DNA of 64,000 bases from Symbiotaphrina buchneri (Eukaryota; Ascomycota; Symbiotaphrinales; Symbiotaphrinaceae), in contig BCIG01000012.1 of assembly GCA_001599915.1 (NCBI GenBank), positions 558,001 to 622,000 of the forward strand, written 5' to 3'. Below, piece after piece: positions 22,035-34,545 of this stretch. The position numbers were made by a program, and so were the translations under genes. A model generated the notes under the pieces. The model ran no database searches and was not told the origin of the DNA. It saw nothing but the letters and a program-made list of their open reading frames with translations. How positions within the stretch are numbered: the stretch's first letter is position 1; each line of letters starts with the position of its first letter.

Positions 22035-25000
22035 TTAATGAAAATCTACCGTCGTATCATCGTAAATGTCCCGCTCTTGATCAGTTTGCCCACGATTCTG
22101 CTGTGTGCTTGTCAACAGATGCTGCATCTCATCTGATGAGAATATGTCTGATTCACTAGCCAGTTCTGGAACTTTGTTCTCCTTGCCGTTCTCAAGGTAG
22201 CTGAACCTTTTCAGGTCATTCTTCCCTTTCGAGGAACGCTCTGATGCGCGCCTGGTATGCTGGGAGTTACTGGATGACGTGAGTCTCAGCACACTGTATT
22301 TCTCCGGACTGCTAATGTTGTTTCCAGTATGGGTTGGCTCAAGGCTCGGGTTTTCCTCGAACCGTCGCACGCGAGATGATCTTCTCAGCTTCGTTCGTTT
22401 TGGAGTACGGCCGCTCAGGGATGTACTATTGGATCGAGAAGACTTGTTCGTACTTTCCTCCTCTGAGAAATCATGCTGGTTCTCTGGAACATAAGCAGCA
22501 GCACTAGCTCGCGTAAAGTGAGCAATTCTCTTATCTTGCTTGATGACGGGTGTTCTCTGCAGGTTAGCAGGGATATTGATATCTTCCCCGTCACGAGTGC
22601 CAGAGGTAACCGATGCACTCTCGACATTCATAAAAGCCACAAGCCGACGGGTCAGACTTTGTGCCTCCGCAAACTCTCGAGCTTTCGCCTTCCTCTCTTC
22701 GAGCAGATTCCGAACCTATATAATCTTATTAGTACAACAGTCATAGAAAGACAAAGTACACTCTCTACCTGGCCTTCCAAGTCCCTGACCCGACATTCCA
22801 GTTGTTGTTGTACGATGGAATTCTCTTCATCTTGTCTTTGGAATTCAGCTTTTAGAGTCTCGATCTGCATACGGTGGGAAGTTTCCGTCCGTTCAGCCTA
22901 CAGATAGTTAATATGATTCTCTTGCACCAGGTGTAAGCATTACCTCAGCTCTTGCAATTGATGCTGCTGAATCCATCTGCTGCTTAAGGTCTCCTACTTC
23001 ATGGAGGTGTGCCTTTTCAACCTCCGCCAACTGAGTCACGGCCGCGCTCTCGGCCGCTTGTTTTTCAAGCAGCTGGAAGGGAAAAGATGTTAGCCAAATT
23101 TGATTCAATTAGATATCCGATGACACTTACTTCACATCTCAATTGGTCAATATTCTCCATGAGCATGCTTTCAGTCATTTTCATGGCCTCGGCTTCTGTA
23201 GAATACCGCTCGGATTTCAAAATCTCAGATTGATAGTGGTCTTGAGCTTCTCGCAGTCTCTTTTCAAGTTCATTAGCGCCCTGGCTAACTTTTGTATACG
23301 CCTGCTCCCTTGCACTCAATTTGTCGCTAGTTGCTTCGAGCTCGCTGCGTAAGGTGCTGTTTGCTTCCCTGAGTTCGTCAATTTCCTCGTCTCTCGCAGT
23401 AACAATGGCCAGATGCTCGAGCTCTTGTCGTTTCATAATCTCGTTGCTCTCATCCCGAACGTTTTGTAGGTCTTGTTCGTTCCGACGCAGAGCGCTTTCT
23501 AGGTCAAATACCCGCTGCCGTAATTCGTCCGCAGCCGCGTTCGCGGCTACTAGATCAGCTTCCAATGTTGATCTCTCAACCTCTAGGCCTTCCGAGAATA
23601 ACCGTGATTCATCAAGTTCGTGGGAAAGTTGTGTCATACGCTGCCCAAGACCGTGCAGCTCCTTTTGCAGCTGCTCACACCGTTCTTGCTCGACACGAAG
23701 TGGTTCTTCAACTTTGGTACAGCGATCCTCGAGGTCTCGACAGATCTGTCCAACGGTACTGATAATGGATCCATGCCGACGCACGCTTTCTTGCATAAGG
23801 TCCGCAGCCAACTTCTCCCGCCAACCATTACTCGCACCCAAGGCCGAAGGTGTTGCATTCTGCTCAGTTAGCGATAAGACATCGACCTGAAGCATCCTTG
23901 CCACAGACGTTGATGTGGGGCATGCTGGCACTGGATTGGCTAGATCCTTCTGCTTCGTCAGGAGTGACAGAGCCAAAGTGGTTTCGATGCCGACTTCCTC
24001 AGTTTGAGCGCAGAGCCCCGCCTTGAGAAACAGGGAGCAAAGAGCCCCTACAAGCTCCCCGTGGGCTCTGGTGAATGCAATTATGCAAGGACCCTGACCG
24101 CCACATGTCTTATTTCTCCCCACTGGTAACGATTGAACACTGATGAATCGTGAAAGCAAATGTTGAAGATTATTCGTAGCCAGAGCGCTCAATATGCACC
24201 TTCGAACTTCAGTGACACTTTGCACCAATTCCCCAAGCCAGTGGATGACGGAGAAAGATCGCTTCAAGTTCCAGAACGTGTGTTCATTCAGTTCCGAAGA
24301 ATCCGTCGCCGTACGGAGGGATTGTTGAAGGACATCATCGACCCATTTCTGGTCGATTGTGAGCTGCAAGGACGTAAGTATGGTTACAAGAATATCATAT
24401 GATCCTCTCACCGAAAACTTTTGCAGTGTTAGTGACGAGCATAATTCCAAAACTGGTGGACTTTGCTCGCCAACTTTGGCCTCGAGCAAGCTTTCCCTGA
24501 AGAAGTCTTGCATCTCTACAGGAAATGGTTCGCTGCTCAGTAGAGAATTTACGAAGTTGATTGCCTATATTTGTTAGCATAGAAATGAGAGCCGCTTTCA
24601 GTACCCACAGTTAGCTGAAATTCCGTAGATTTCCCGGACCTGAAAAGCTTCTCATACATCTTGCGAATCACTTTAGGTGATTCGCGTTCCCGCAAGTAGT
24701 CTTGCTTCGAGATATGCTCTGTGGCATCCATAATTCTCACGGCAAGTCTGAGGCTTTCCAGGGCATCTTCAAATTCCATCCTATCGCTGCACGCACTCAC
24801 CACCCTTAATATTACCAGGTGGACTATCTTTTGAGCTTTTATACCGGCAAAGAACTGCCTGAGGGGCTGCAGCCGTCCTTCATTAGTCGGACTCGAGACC
24901 ACATCTGATGACGTCGAATCCTGGGAGGAGCTCCTTCCAGAGGCTGATGTGCCAGCATGTGACGTCCTGGTAATGATCTCTGCGAAAATTGCCAAACAAA

Positions 25001-25770
25001 GTAAACTAATTGAATGAACGTCGCAGTCTTTTAAGATACGGATCAGACGGTCTTGTTTTTGAACAATCAAGTCCTCAAAAGCAGGGTCCAGGACATCTAC
25101 TGCACCTCCTGAGACTAGAGAATATACCGGCCTCAGTGTCTCTGCCGAGGGATGTGTGACAGCTGTCTCAAGTATTCTAGCAAAGTAGGATGAAAGCAAC
25201 GACGGAGCCACCATATCTGGTGGAAATGGGTGACGTAACAAGGATATGCAAGCTCCAATATACTGAAAAGAATTAGATGCTTTCCACAAGAGACAACTGA
25301 GGCTCGCACTTACCTCTTGATACCCATGGTCGGACGCAAGACTATTTTTCAGCAGTGCATCTAACAGCCCCGGCTTTTGTATGATGAACGCATCACGTAG
25401 GGGTCGTGCACATGCTGTATACTGTTAGAGATGTACGGAGAATTACAGCGAGACGTACAAAGTCGCATCAAGATATCCAGTGCGTAAGGCCATATCTGTA
25501 GACCCTCGAGAACGGCAGAGGCTAACGCCGGGACTTGGCGTGGATGGCAATCCGCCCAGAATTCGATCGAGCAGTCTTTGAGGCCAGCAAGAGAGCGATG
25601 CAAACCCTTCTCTAGCTGTCAGCATTCCCATTTCAACCTGGAAGGGGCCGGCTGTTTCTTTGTCGTTCGTCGACCTGTGCCGGTCACGGACTTACCGCTA
25701 GCGAGACGCTGTATGAAGCTGTCACCACTTTCTCCACTTCCCGAGAGAAAGTATCCAAAAATGGGTTCAT
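22035..25770 (-). CDS. Large helical and coiled-coil protein, unidentified
   Basis: I do not recognise the family. Eight exons (25770-25696, 25609-25459, 25414-25314, 25262-24609, 24564-23131, 23072-22944, 22897-22769, 22715-22035) give 1117 residues; the introns are 44-86 bp and every junction keeps frame. Residues 1 to about 550 look like a helical-repeat scaffold (ALDILMRLC, HPSAETLRPVYSLVSGG, AINFVNSLL). Then comes a coiled coil of about 330 residues (repeated Glu/Leu/Gln/Arg heptads, from VEEPLRVEQERCEQLQKEL). The C-terminal tail is basic and Ser-rich (RTPKRTKLRRSSRVRRF) and would fit a nuclear signal. The layout of helical scaffold plus coiled coil suggests a structural role at a spindle pole, septum or microtubule site, but nothing in the sequence proves this. 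Exons 6 and 7 are both 129 bp and phase 0. Confidence 0.8.
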
Positions 25771-26570
25771 TCTCAGTCCTACCGATCCTCTTCGATGGGT
25801 AGCGAGCTATCCTCGCGACAGTATTCGTTATCGTTGATTGGCGACAAGTTCATCCAAAGTTGTATCTGCTTTTTGGTGTTTGTTTTTACGATGTGGTTGC
25901 CCATTCAACTGGATACGTCTTCACCTCGCTTCGCCTAGCATTGGTGCAGCTGCGTCGTTCTGACAGTCACAGGTATCAACTCCTTTACTATCGATCAGAC
26001 CTGAAAGTAGCAGGAGATGTATATGCACTGCTCTTAGTGGATGGAAACCTACAGGGTGAGTCTAGGTTATTCGTGCAATAGGAGGAGGATTTCTACTGTA
26101 GAGATGACAATGCCAAGACAGGCTATATTACATGGGTAGTAGGGAACTGTTGTGGATATTATCATCATGATTAAATCTCTTTAATGAACATTATAAACAT
26201 TATCTGTTTATCTAAATACTTATTTAATTATCTATCAGTCAGTCAGTTCACAGCAAATCAACAAGATCTGTTAACCTTTACGATATCATCAAATACTATA
26301 TAGAGAGCTCACATTCTGTGTACAGATTCCGGTGAAATAAAGATGGTCCTGAAGACCTGGGGGACAATTCACAATTAGTAGGATGGCTGACATTCACTGG
26401 TTTCATCCTGCCATGATTTTAAAAGGCCAATGTTAGCCACCATCGCACCGGAGTGAATCCTGCCCCGGCAATATGAAGTTCGACCTGCCTGCTGAAATCC
26501 CACTCCTCTGCTTCCTCTGTCCTGCTTCTTTTCGTACCAGTCATCCCATCAGACAACTTTCACCGACACG
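25771..26570. promoter_or_regulatory. Divergent promoter region
   Basis: 800 bp between the starts of the coiled-coil gene and the MYND gene. A markedly AT-rich stretch lies at about 26150-26300 (AATGAACATTATAAACATTA). No gene is seen. Confidence 0.45.
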
Positions 26571-28133
26571 ATGACCAAGCACCCTTTGCTTTCATCGGTC
26601 CGGCCACAGACTCCTCCAACCAAAAGTATGTTAAGCCTCAATACAGGTGATAGTGTCTTTCCCTGGTTCCATTAAGTTGCTGAGACAAGTGCAGGCTCTC
26701 TCATCGCCGAAGAAAGACCAAAGCAGTGGCTGCCATCATCTGTTCCCATGGCTCTCGCTGTTCCTAAGCAGCCACTCTGCTGTATGTGCAAAGAACCCGG
26801 ACGTCGTCATTGCCAAGTTTGCAAGTCCAGCCGGTACTGTTCGAAGGAGTGTCAAGAGGCAGACTGGCCGATGCACAAGCTTCTTTGCAACACCTTCAAA
26901 GACTTCGACAAACCACCACATGCAGAATCTGTACGTGCCATTTTCTTCGGTGAAGGGAGCCCGGTACCTCAATTCATCTGGGTATCTTTCGAAACACACT
27001 TGGAGGGTCACTATAGATCCCAGATTCTCAACCTGGATGATATTCTCAAAAACAAGGATGCTCCTCATCATGCTTTGACAAAGGTATCGCTTGGGACCAA
27101 CTACCGTCGTGACAAGAACTTCGATCATGAGTTAGAGGTCTGGCACCGAGACGGGTATCAAACGGACGGCTCGTTTCCGACACACTCCGTAACCAAGCTC
27201 ATGCTATCCAGGGAAAACCTCCATTGGCGTGGTCCTTTGGTTGTGATCAAGACAAAGATGATCAGGGAACAGCTCGGTGACCTCAAGAATGAGTATAGGA
27301 AGCAGAAGGCTAAGGAACAAATCCAGAGAGCTCGCCTTCTGCAACAACAGCAGTTATCTGGCGATTGCAGTGCGTATGACGTTGAAGAGCTTTTGTTTCA
27401 CGAAGAGTCTGAGGATGAAGAACGCTGGTTCTCTGGGCCAAACAATAGGCGTGTCGAGAACAGGGTTCTCGACCATGTGAGCATGGCGGACTTTCGTGAT
27501 GTCGTTGACTTCTTCGTCGCCTGGAACGAATCAAAATCGGGCAATAAGGACACCGCTTCGCAGTACTTCCAGCTTATGGGCAAGACAAAAGGTGTTAAGA
27601 TAGCGTGCCCAGCGGGGCAGGCAGCAAGTGCAGCTCGGCATATTGTGTCCTGCGACATACCTAAGGAGCATCCAATCTTTTCCCAGCATCCCATCTCAGA
27701 TATCAGCAAGATGATCGGGTTTCCACTCCGTACAAAGAGGGTTGCTGAAACACCAATGTGGTCCGCGTGGGCTGTCCCCGTAGGCAGCATGCCGAATGAT
27801 ACCATCTGCTTCTGGCTCGACTTCTCTAAAGATACCGACTTGAAGTTCTTTGGGAAGCCGAAGCTGGAATTTGGAGGAATCGGAGGCAATATGCTGCTGG
27901 TGCGTGATGATAAGGAAGGACTTCGACCGGAGCAAATTGAGACCATTTGCAAATTCTATCGCGATGAGATTGCACCGCTTATGGAGCATTTGGAGGCAGC
28001 GCCAGAGCACGCAAAGGCTGCATTCAAGGCGACAGTGCTTCATAAGCTCACACCAGAGTACTTCGATATCTACCTTGGGAAGGCCACACTCGATGACTGG
28101 GTGGATGATCAGAATGTGCCCGGTCTTCTGTAG
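26571..28133 (+). CDS. MYND zinc-finger protein
   Basis: A 497-residue protein with an N-terminal MYND finger, a protein-protein interaction module. Exons are 26571-26625 and 26695-28133 with a 69-bp intron. The short first exon adds 36 residues in frame before the internal ATG at 26748. Zinc ligands follow the MYND pattern: CCMC (47-50), CQVC (58-61), YCSKEC (67-71) and HKLLC (79-83). The remaining 410 residues form a long mixed domain (FGEGSPVPQFIWV, DDWVDDQNVPGLL at the end). Composition suggests it is globular, but I cannot name a family. There is no SET domain, so this is not an Smyd-type methyltransferase. If the upstream exon is not used, translation would start at 26748 with the finger intact. 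Confidence 0.85.
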
Positions 28134-29712
28134 TCCTGGGTCATGCTGTCACAAGCAGTTCCTAACACGCTGCAGTCATGTCATATTGCAACACGCATCA
28201 CATGGATGTCGCTCACGGACATGAAATACTAAGATAGTTTTTTTGAGGCCTCCTTAGGTAGATAATCAAAAACTGTCATACACCATACACGCACCGTGAT
28301 TCACAAGGCACCCTATTGATCTGATAATGCCGAATCTCATTCTCAAGAGCGGCGTATTGCCCATATTGTTTTCTAATCAGGATCTCTTAGCCGACGGGAC
28401 AGCCTTCTTGCTGACCGATGTACTATCGCGTGGAGGCGCATCTATGTGAAGTTGATAATCACCTCGGCGAGAGCATCGTGCCGAGCCTGTTTCAGGGGCC
28501 ATTCGGGTGTTGCTTGACACTTGCGCACTTTACGCATTGGTGTGTGATGAGCTGGCTGCATCAGATGAAACATGGGCGCTCGTTAGTTTAACCTTTTTTG
28601 GAGCTTGACGCCGTTTGCTGCCCTAAATCCAGGGGTACAGCCTTGCTAAGCTTGCCTTTACCCTCCGAAGACCGTAACAGGGCGTGTTCAAGGCGAATGA
28701 TCATCTCCAGCACGGATCAATTCTCCTCCTTTCCTAACTTCTCTTCTTCTCCCCCATCGCAAGTTAACCATCACTGTCTTTTTCTACGTGAATCTTCTGC
28801 TCGACAATCCTCACGCTGTTATTCCACTTTACTGGCACTTTTGGCGTCGGTCACCTACGGCGCCTTAAAGCCGCGAGCTACTGGACCCTCGACGGCCTTG
28901 GCGAGATTCAGGGGCATTTGCAATTCAAAACGAGGTAGGCCGGTCCCACCCCTAATGCTCCGCAATGTTTTCTCTTCGGCGCTTCCCGCCCACTGTGAGG
29001 GATACAGTTTTCGAGATGGAGGAATCTAAAGAGACACAGATCTTGACCCAGGCCTCCGTTACTGCTGGGATTTTCGCTGCTGTGTGCGGTCACGGTCACA
29101 AACAGAAAGAACGTCGTTGCCAGCAGCAGATTGCGGGGTTTGGCCGTTTCGGAAACACTCAACAAGCCAATGAGCTGTCGCAACGCTCATCACCGGAGTA
29201 TTCTGCCTCGTACAAAGAGCACTTCTGTGCGAGCTCACCTTCCAGCAATATATTATCGAGTTCCCCCTTCGCAATCATCTCTCCGACCGCATTCCATCGG
29301 GAAATTTCCTACCGTCGCTGAGCTTTACATTCCTCGCTCTGCCGAGTCCCACGTTCCAAAAGGATTGCCGGGCTCGCTACCGCTAGCTGCCGACACACTG
29401 ACAATTTGGCACGAGCGAGCTGGACCCTGAAGGAACCGTGCGCGGAAAGTGCGAAGCGGACACTGCAACGCGACACGTCCATGTACGGCCTCCTTTATGA
29501 TAATTGCTGTGATGGACTACAGGCTGACGACTCGGACTCGTAATAGCTGCCGTACTTGCTCTTAGTACCTTTGATTGCCTTTGACAGTCACCGGCTACTG
29601 GACGAATCACAGCTAAACCTTGCATCAGTCACCCTTGCTAAAAGCGAAGTTGAAGGGCGGCCGGCGCTTTCCCGATTGGTCGAGTTTCACAACACCCGCC
29701 AGTGAATTCCAG
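28134..29712. other. Intergenic region, no gene supported
   Basis: About 1.6 kb. Several frames of 80-145 codons overlap each other on both strands without family resemblance or splice logic. The stretch probably holds the MYND 3' flank and the long 5' leader/promoter of the septin-like gene (pyrimidine-rich around 28720-28800). Confidence 0.45.
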
Positions 29713-31484
29713 ATGGATCATTCCACGGCCAACAGTCCTGCGACACGCTCACCTTCTTCGCTCGACCCCTCTGCATTTCCAATTCCTCCCACACCCGCTG
29801 AGCTCCAAGGTGAGCCTGGTCGTACACCGCGGAGGACAAGCTTTGGTTTCCTGAAGCGTTCCAAATCGGGCGAGCATCTCGGCGGTCGCTCCTCCTCATT
29901 CGGCTCCAGGTCAAGCAAGAAACTACACAAGGTTCCACGCCCGTCTATTCCGATTTCTCCGCCAGTGCTTCCCGACATCTCCCCTGCACCACAGATACGT
30001 GCCTTCAGCGGCAATCACGTTAAAAGGGATTCAGTAGTGTCCAAAAGGGACCGTGGTGGATATTTCTCCGGCGTCAGCTACACTGAAGGCAGAATGAGCG
30101 CGGACTCGGCCATTACACACAGGATCCCCATTCCTCCCGTACCGACCAGTACCCCGCCAAAGGTCAATGGACATACTATTGGTGCATACCCCGCTACAGA
30201 AAGCATGGCGCATCGGGGCCGTTACAGCTACGCAAGTAGTGCTATTAGCACCATTAATAGTCCTCGTCGCCTCCGGCGGAGAAAGGATCCCACCCCGTTC
30301 AAGTAAGTATGGTTTCTCAATGGGTTCATAGCAAGCTAACACAGTACAGTATCCTTGTGATCTGGGCACGAAACTCTGGTAAAACATCATTCATCAACTT
30401 TCTTCGTTCATCCCTCGCTCTGCCAGTCAAGAAAGGTCACCGTCCATCTGGTGAGACAAAGCCTAACCCAGACGTCAAGCCATACTTGGACCACATTAAC
30501 CCTGCATTCACCTCTCATTACTTCGAGACTGAAATCGAAGGAGAACGGATTGGACTTACCCTTTGGGATTCTCCTGGACTTGAGAAGAATGTGGTCGATC
30601 TACAGCTGCGCGAGGTTACCTCGTTCATCGAAAGCAAATTCGAAGAAACATTTGCGGAAGAATTGAAGCTTGTCCGCTCTCCCGGTGTGCAAGACACCCA
30701 TATCCATTGCGTTTTCCTTCTTCTCGACCCAATGCGGCTTGATTCGAATATTGGGGAATCTTCCAAGCCCAAAGCCGATAACCCTCTTTCAAATGGGAAT
30801 AAGACTAATGGAAACAAAGCGTCCGGCCCTCTCGATGAAGACCTGGATTTGCAAGTCATCCGTGGACTTCAAGGCAAGACCACAGTCATTCCGGTCATTA
30901 GCAAAGCGGACACCCTCACAACGGCTCATATGGCGCATCTGAAGAGCACAGTATTTCAAACGATGAAAGCGGCCAACCTGGACCCATTCGAAGCACTTGG
31001 GCGAGACGGCCCTGACAATCTGAAGCTTGATGAGGAGGACGAAGATGACTCTGGGGACGACACATCTTCATCCCATGCAGAGTCGCCCGGAAAGGTCACT
31101 GAGACTGACCCTGTAGAGACGACGCTCACCAAGAGGAGTTCACTTGGTGCTGCCCGCCACTCAACCACAAACGGAGATGGTGTCTCCACCGCGGAAGAGG
31201 CCTGGTACCCGCTCTCTATCATTTCGCCTGATACGTACGAGCCAGACCTTGTTGGCCGCAAGTTTCCCTGGGGCTTTGCAGACCCGTACAATGTTGAGCA
31301 CTGCGACTTCATGCGCTTGAAAGAGAGCGTGTTTGCTGAATGGAGAGGTGAACTCAGGGAGGCTAGTAGGGATATTTGGTATGAAGACTGGAGAACGAGC
31401 AGGTTGGAGCGTGGTGATGGGAAAAAGTTGGCTGGTATCAATGGGGCAAAGAAGCCAATGAAGGTTATGCCCTACAGATACTAA
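29713..31484 (+). CDS. Septin-like GTPase with altered P-loop
   Basis: A 574-residue protein. Exons are 29713-30302 and 30350-31484, with a 47-bp intron whose removal creates FNILVIWARNSGKTSF. The ATG at 29713 is the first in frame. Residues 1-195 are a Ser/Pro/Arg-rich disordered tail ending in a basic run (RRLRRRKD), placed like the septin polybasic region just before the GTPase domain. G1 at 202-209 reads WARNSGKT: the GKT end is kept but the first glycine is tryptophan. G3 is DSPG (270-273) and G4 is SKAD (381-384). A short acidic/Ser insert sits at about 415-450. The end lacks a long coiled coil. GTP hydrolysis may be impaired. It could be a divergent fungal septin or a septin-related P-loop protein acting at septa or cortex. 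Confidence 0.75.
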
Positions 31485-32684
31485 AAGGCTCGAGATTGCA
31501 GCTGTTTTGCGCTCGGAGGCTGCCGGACTGGAAGACTGAGGTGGTGAACCAGATCAGCACACACGATACCCTCGACTTTTCCTACTTGACATGATATGCA
31601 ATATCATTTGATTGTCCTTCGGATGTGCCGTATCATGTTCCTTTCCTGGGCATTTTGCGTGCCTTGATTCAATTCTCTGTCTATCTTTTGTGTTTTATCA
31701 ATACCCCATCAGCCGCAAGGGACTGGACGGGGCGTTTAGAGAATGTCAATTGAACAGTTCACATGAATAGTCTCTTGCTGCATTTGCTGATATGCGTGCA
31801 AGGCTCGGCTGGTCGTTTGATGGACAGAATTTGAGGAGTCTGTGACCAGCTGAGTCCGCCATGGGTTCTCAGGGGATGGTGTCCTTCTTCATATCTGCTA
31901 TTGCTTTTATAAAGTGAATGGATTTACGAGAGATTATCTTTGAAACCATTCGCACTGCTAGATTATCATCATTCTGCCGATGTGGTCCTTGTAGTGATTG
32001 TGAAGCCCAGCGTCTGAGGACCCCTTGCCATCACCATGAGGAATTGATCATAGCTTTGCACAAAGCTGACAGGGCTGCAAGGTGGTAAACTATCGTATCT
32101 GATTTGAGAATGAACATACACCTCATCATCAGCGAATTGGTCTGATTGGAAGGCTGTGTCTCATTTCATTGGATTTAAAGTCGACGAGCGTTAGGTCTAG
32201 ATCTCCCTGTGGGAAATGCCAAGGCGGCAGCTGCCGCCGCCTGAGCACATCCCCAATCTCTCCGCTCAAGGTTCGCTAGTTGATTGTTAAATCATGACCG
32301 CAAGGTAACAACATACCATTCCTCGGACGCCCAGCACCGGCTCTGCTCATTCAGTATTGATCATCTTCCGAGGTCCATCTTGATTGCCTCATCCAGCCGG
32401 CGCCCCTGGACTTGCAGGCCTTTGAAAAAGGGCAGAGCACGCCGAGCGCGATCGCCGCTGCCCTCCTTCACAGCCGCATGCTCAACGGATCTTGAATCTT
32501 GGAGAGCCAATTATCCCGGGTCTACTTTCTCTTGCGGTTCCGACCCAATTGAGTATCTCGGAATGAACAGGTAGCGCTGCGAGAAGCCCTCATTCTACAA
32601 GGATACAACTGTCGCATATACTGCCGATCGCAATCCCGCATGCACGATGCATTGACCATCCTCGATTAAAGTCTGCACAGCCCG
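31485..32684. other. Intergenic region, no gene supported
   Basis: 1.2 kb between the septin-like gene and GPI2. The one frame of note (32284-32574) has no family resemblance. A promoter for GPI2 is expected in the right half. Confidence 0.45.
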
Positions 32685-34545
32685 ATGAGCCCCTTCCGTG
32701 TCCAGGAGATCCCACCTACGCCCGAGGCGCGCAGTCTAGCGCAGGGTAAGCCCTGGATGGAGGGCACGGACAGCATCGAATATGGACAGGCCGGTTATAT
32801 GAATACAGAGGGCTATGCTGGACATAACATGCAGGGGCAGCGGGGCCATCATGGGGTCCAAAGCAATAGGTCTGATATGCTTCGGCAAAGCGGAAATCTA
32901 AATGGCGACATTCACGAGTCAGATAAAGTACAGCATCTGCACAGCCCACGCCCATCGTCACGAGGCAAGGGTACCAGCACATACATGAATTCAGATATTC
33001 CCGAACCGAACCTGCTCGCACCAGAAGACGCTTTCTATGCATATTCCCCGCCGAAAGGCAGCCAGCGCGGGGCGGCAGCGGAGAGTTGTGTGGATAAAGT
33101 TGCGGATGGACGGGCGCCAAGTGCTGGGAGGACGTTGCGGGCGGAAGGCATGAGCGCGGCGAGGGCAGCTAGAAGGCGGCGGGAAAAGGATCGAGGCAGG
33201 AGTGGCAGTCGGAAGGTCTGGAAGAAGCTTTTGTGGGTCAAACAGTCCTGTGAGTAACAGTTTCCTGTTCATCGGTCTGCAGGCCCCTCGTGCCATGCCA
33301 TTAACTCAAGGCCTGAGGGAAGAGGTTCATAGTACTGACGTCAATTGGGCAGATCCTGACAACTACACCGACTCTGATACCTTTCTTGACCACCTTCAGC
33401 GTAATCCTCGTCTTCAGCCCTATGACTTCTGGCCTCTTGTGGCCGACTCGACCGTCATTGTACAGCATATCTGTTCCGTCATCATCTTCGTCTGTTGCTT
33501 TGTTGTCATTTTCCAAGAACGAGTGTCACCAGTCTCCGTGGTCAGTTGGAGCACACTTGGAAGTATAATTGGATGGGCGGTGTGGGACTTTTGGGTCACT
33601 CAGGAAGAAGCAGCTGCGGCGGCGGCTTCTTTGGAGCGAGCGAATGATGAGTATGAGGGTGGTGCGGAAGATGCGTTATCCAGCATCAGTGGAAGCTCAA
33701 ATGGCAGCTCTTCTGCAGTCCCTCAGGCAAGCTCCAGCCCTCCAAGCGGTCTTGGTATCAACACATCCCCTCCCCTCAACAGACGTCCCGGCAGCTCTCA
33801 GGCAGGCAGTCGAGCAACGTCTCCCCTCTCCACTACGCCTACTTCCGGTCTACCACCATATCCGCCGCCTTCCTGGTTTTCGCCGCGGAACCAACAACGA
33901 TTGGCGACGCTTAAGTCCGCCATTCTGATCTACAGCGCCCTCCTCGGTCTCAGCCCGATCCTGAAATCCCTTACTAAGTCTACCACCAGTGACAGCATCT
34001 GGGCGATGAGTTGCTGGCTGATGTGTATAAACGTTTTCTTCTTCGACTACGGCGGCGGCTCGCCGACATACTCCCTCTCCACCTCCAGCCCTGGCATCGT
34101 GGGCACGGGTCTTGGCCGGGAAGGCGTCAAATTCCCCGCCTCCCTGAGCACCAATGCCGCGCTCATGGCCAGCACCGTCCTCGCCTCCCGGCTCCCAAGC
34201 ACCACTCACGTCTTCAGCCTCACGCTCTTCAGCATCGAGGTCTTCGGGCTCTTTCCCGTCTTCCGGCGGCACCTACGCAGCATTTCCTGGCGCGGCCATC
34301 TCATCCTCACCATCCTGCTTGTGATGGGCGCCGGCGGCGGGGTGGGCGTTACGCTGGGCGGGCCGGATCTCACCGTCGTGGATGCGGTTAAGAGGGCAGT
34401 TTCGGGGATTGTTTTGGGGAGCCTCTTGATGGCGCTGGGTATGGGCGGCTGCAGCTGGTGGCTGATTGGACTGCAGAAATATAAGAATGAGATTCATGGC
34501 CCGTGGGATCCGGCGAGGCCGGTGATACGGCGGAGATGGGATTGA
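32685..34545 (+). CDS. GPI2: GPI-GlcNAc transferase subunit GPI2/PIG-C
   Basis: Membrane subunit of the ER complex that adds GlcNAc to phosphatidylinositol, the first step of GPI-anchor synthesis. Exons are 32685-33249 and 33353-34545; the 103-bp intron is long for this window. Its removal creates the family signature WKKLLWVKQSYPDNYTD, followed by FLDHLQRNPRLQPYDFW. About eight hydrophobic helices follow, with a Ser/Pro-rich loop at about residues 260-335 and the conserved SIWAMSCWLMCINVFFFDYG. Total 585 residues, against about 280-300 in yeast and human. The excess is a polar N-terminal tail of about 185 residues (exon 1) plus the loop. The tail ends in a very basic patch (AARAARRRREKDRGR). 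The tail belongs to this gene because the signature is split by the intron. Confidence 0.93.

Noticed and set aside
28598-29321. Overlapping frames of 118 and 143 codons before the septin-like gene
   Set aside because: They overlap each other in different frames, one opens without a good start, and both look like untranslated leader.
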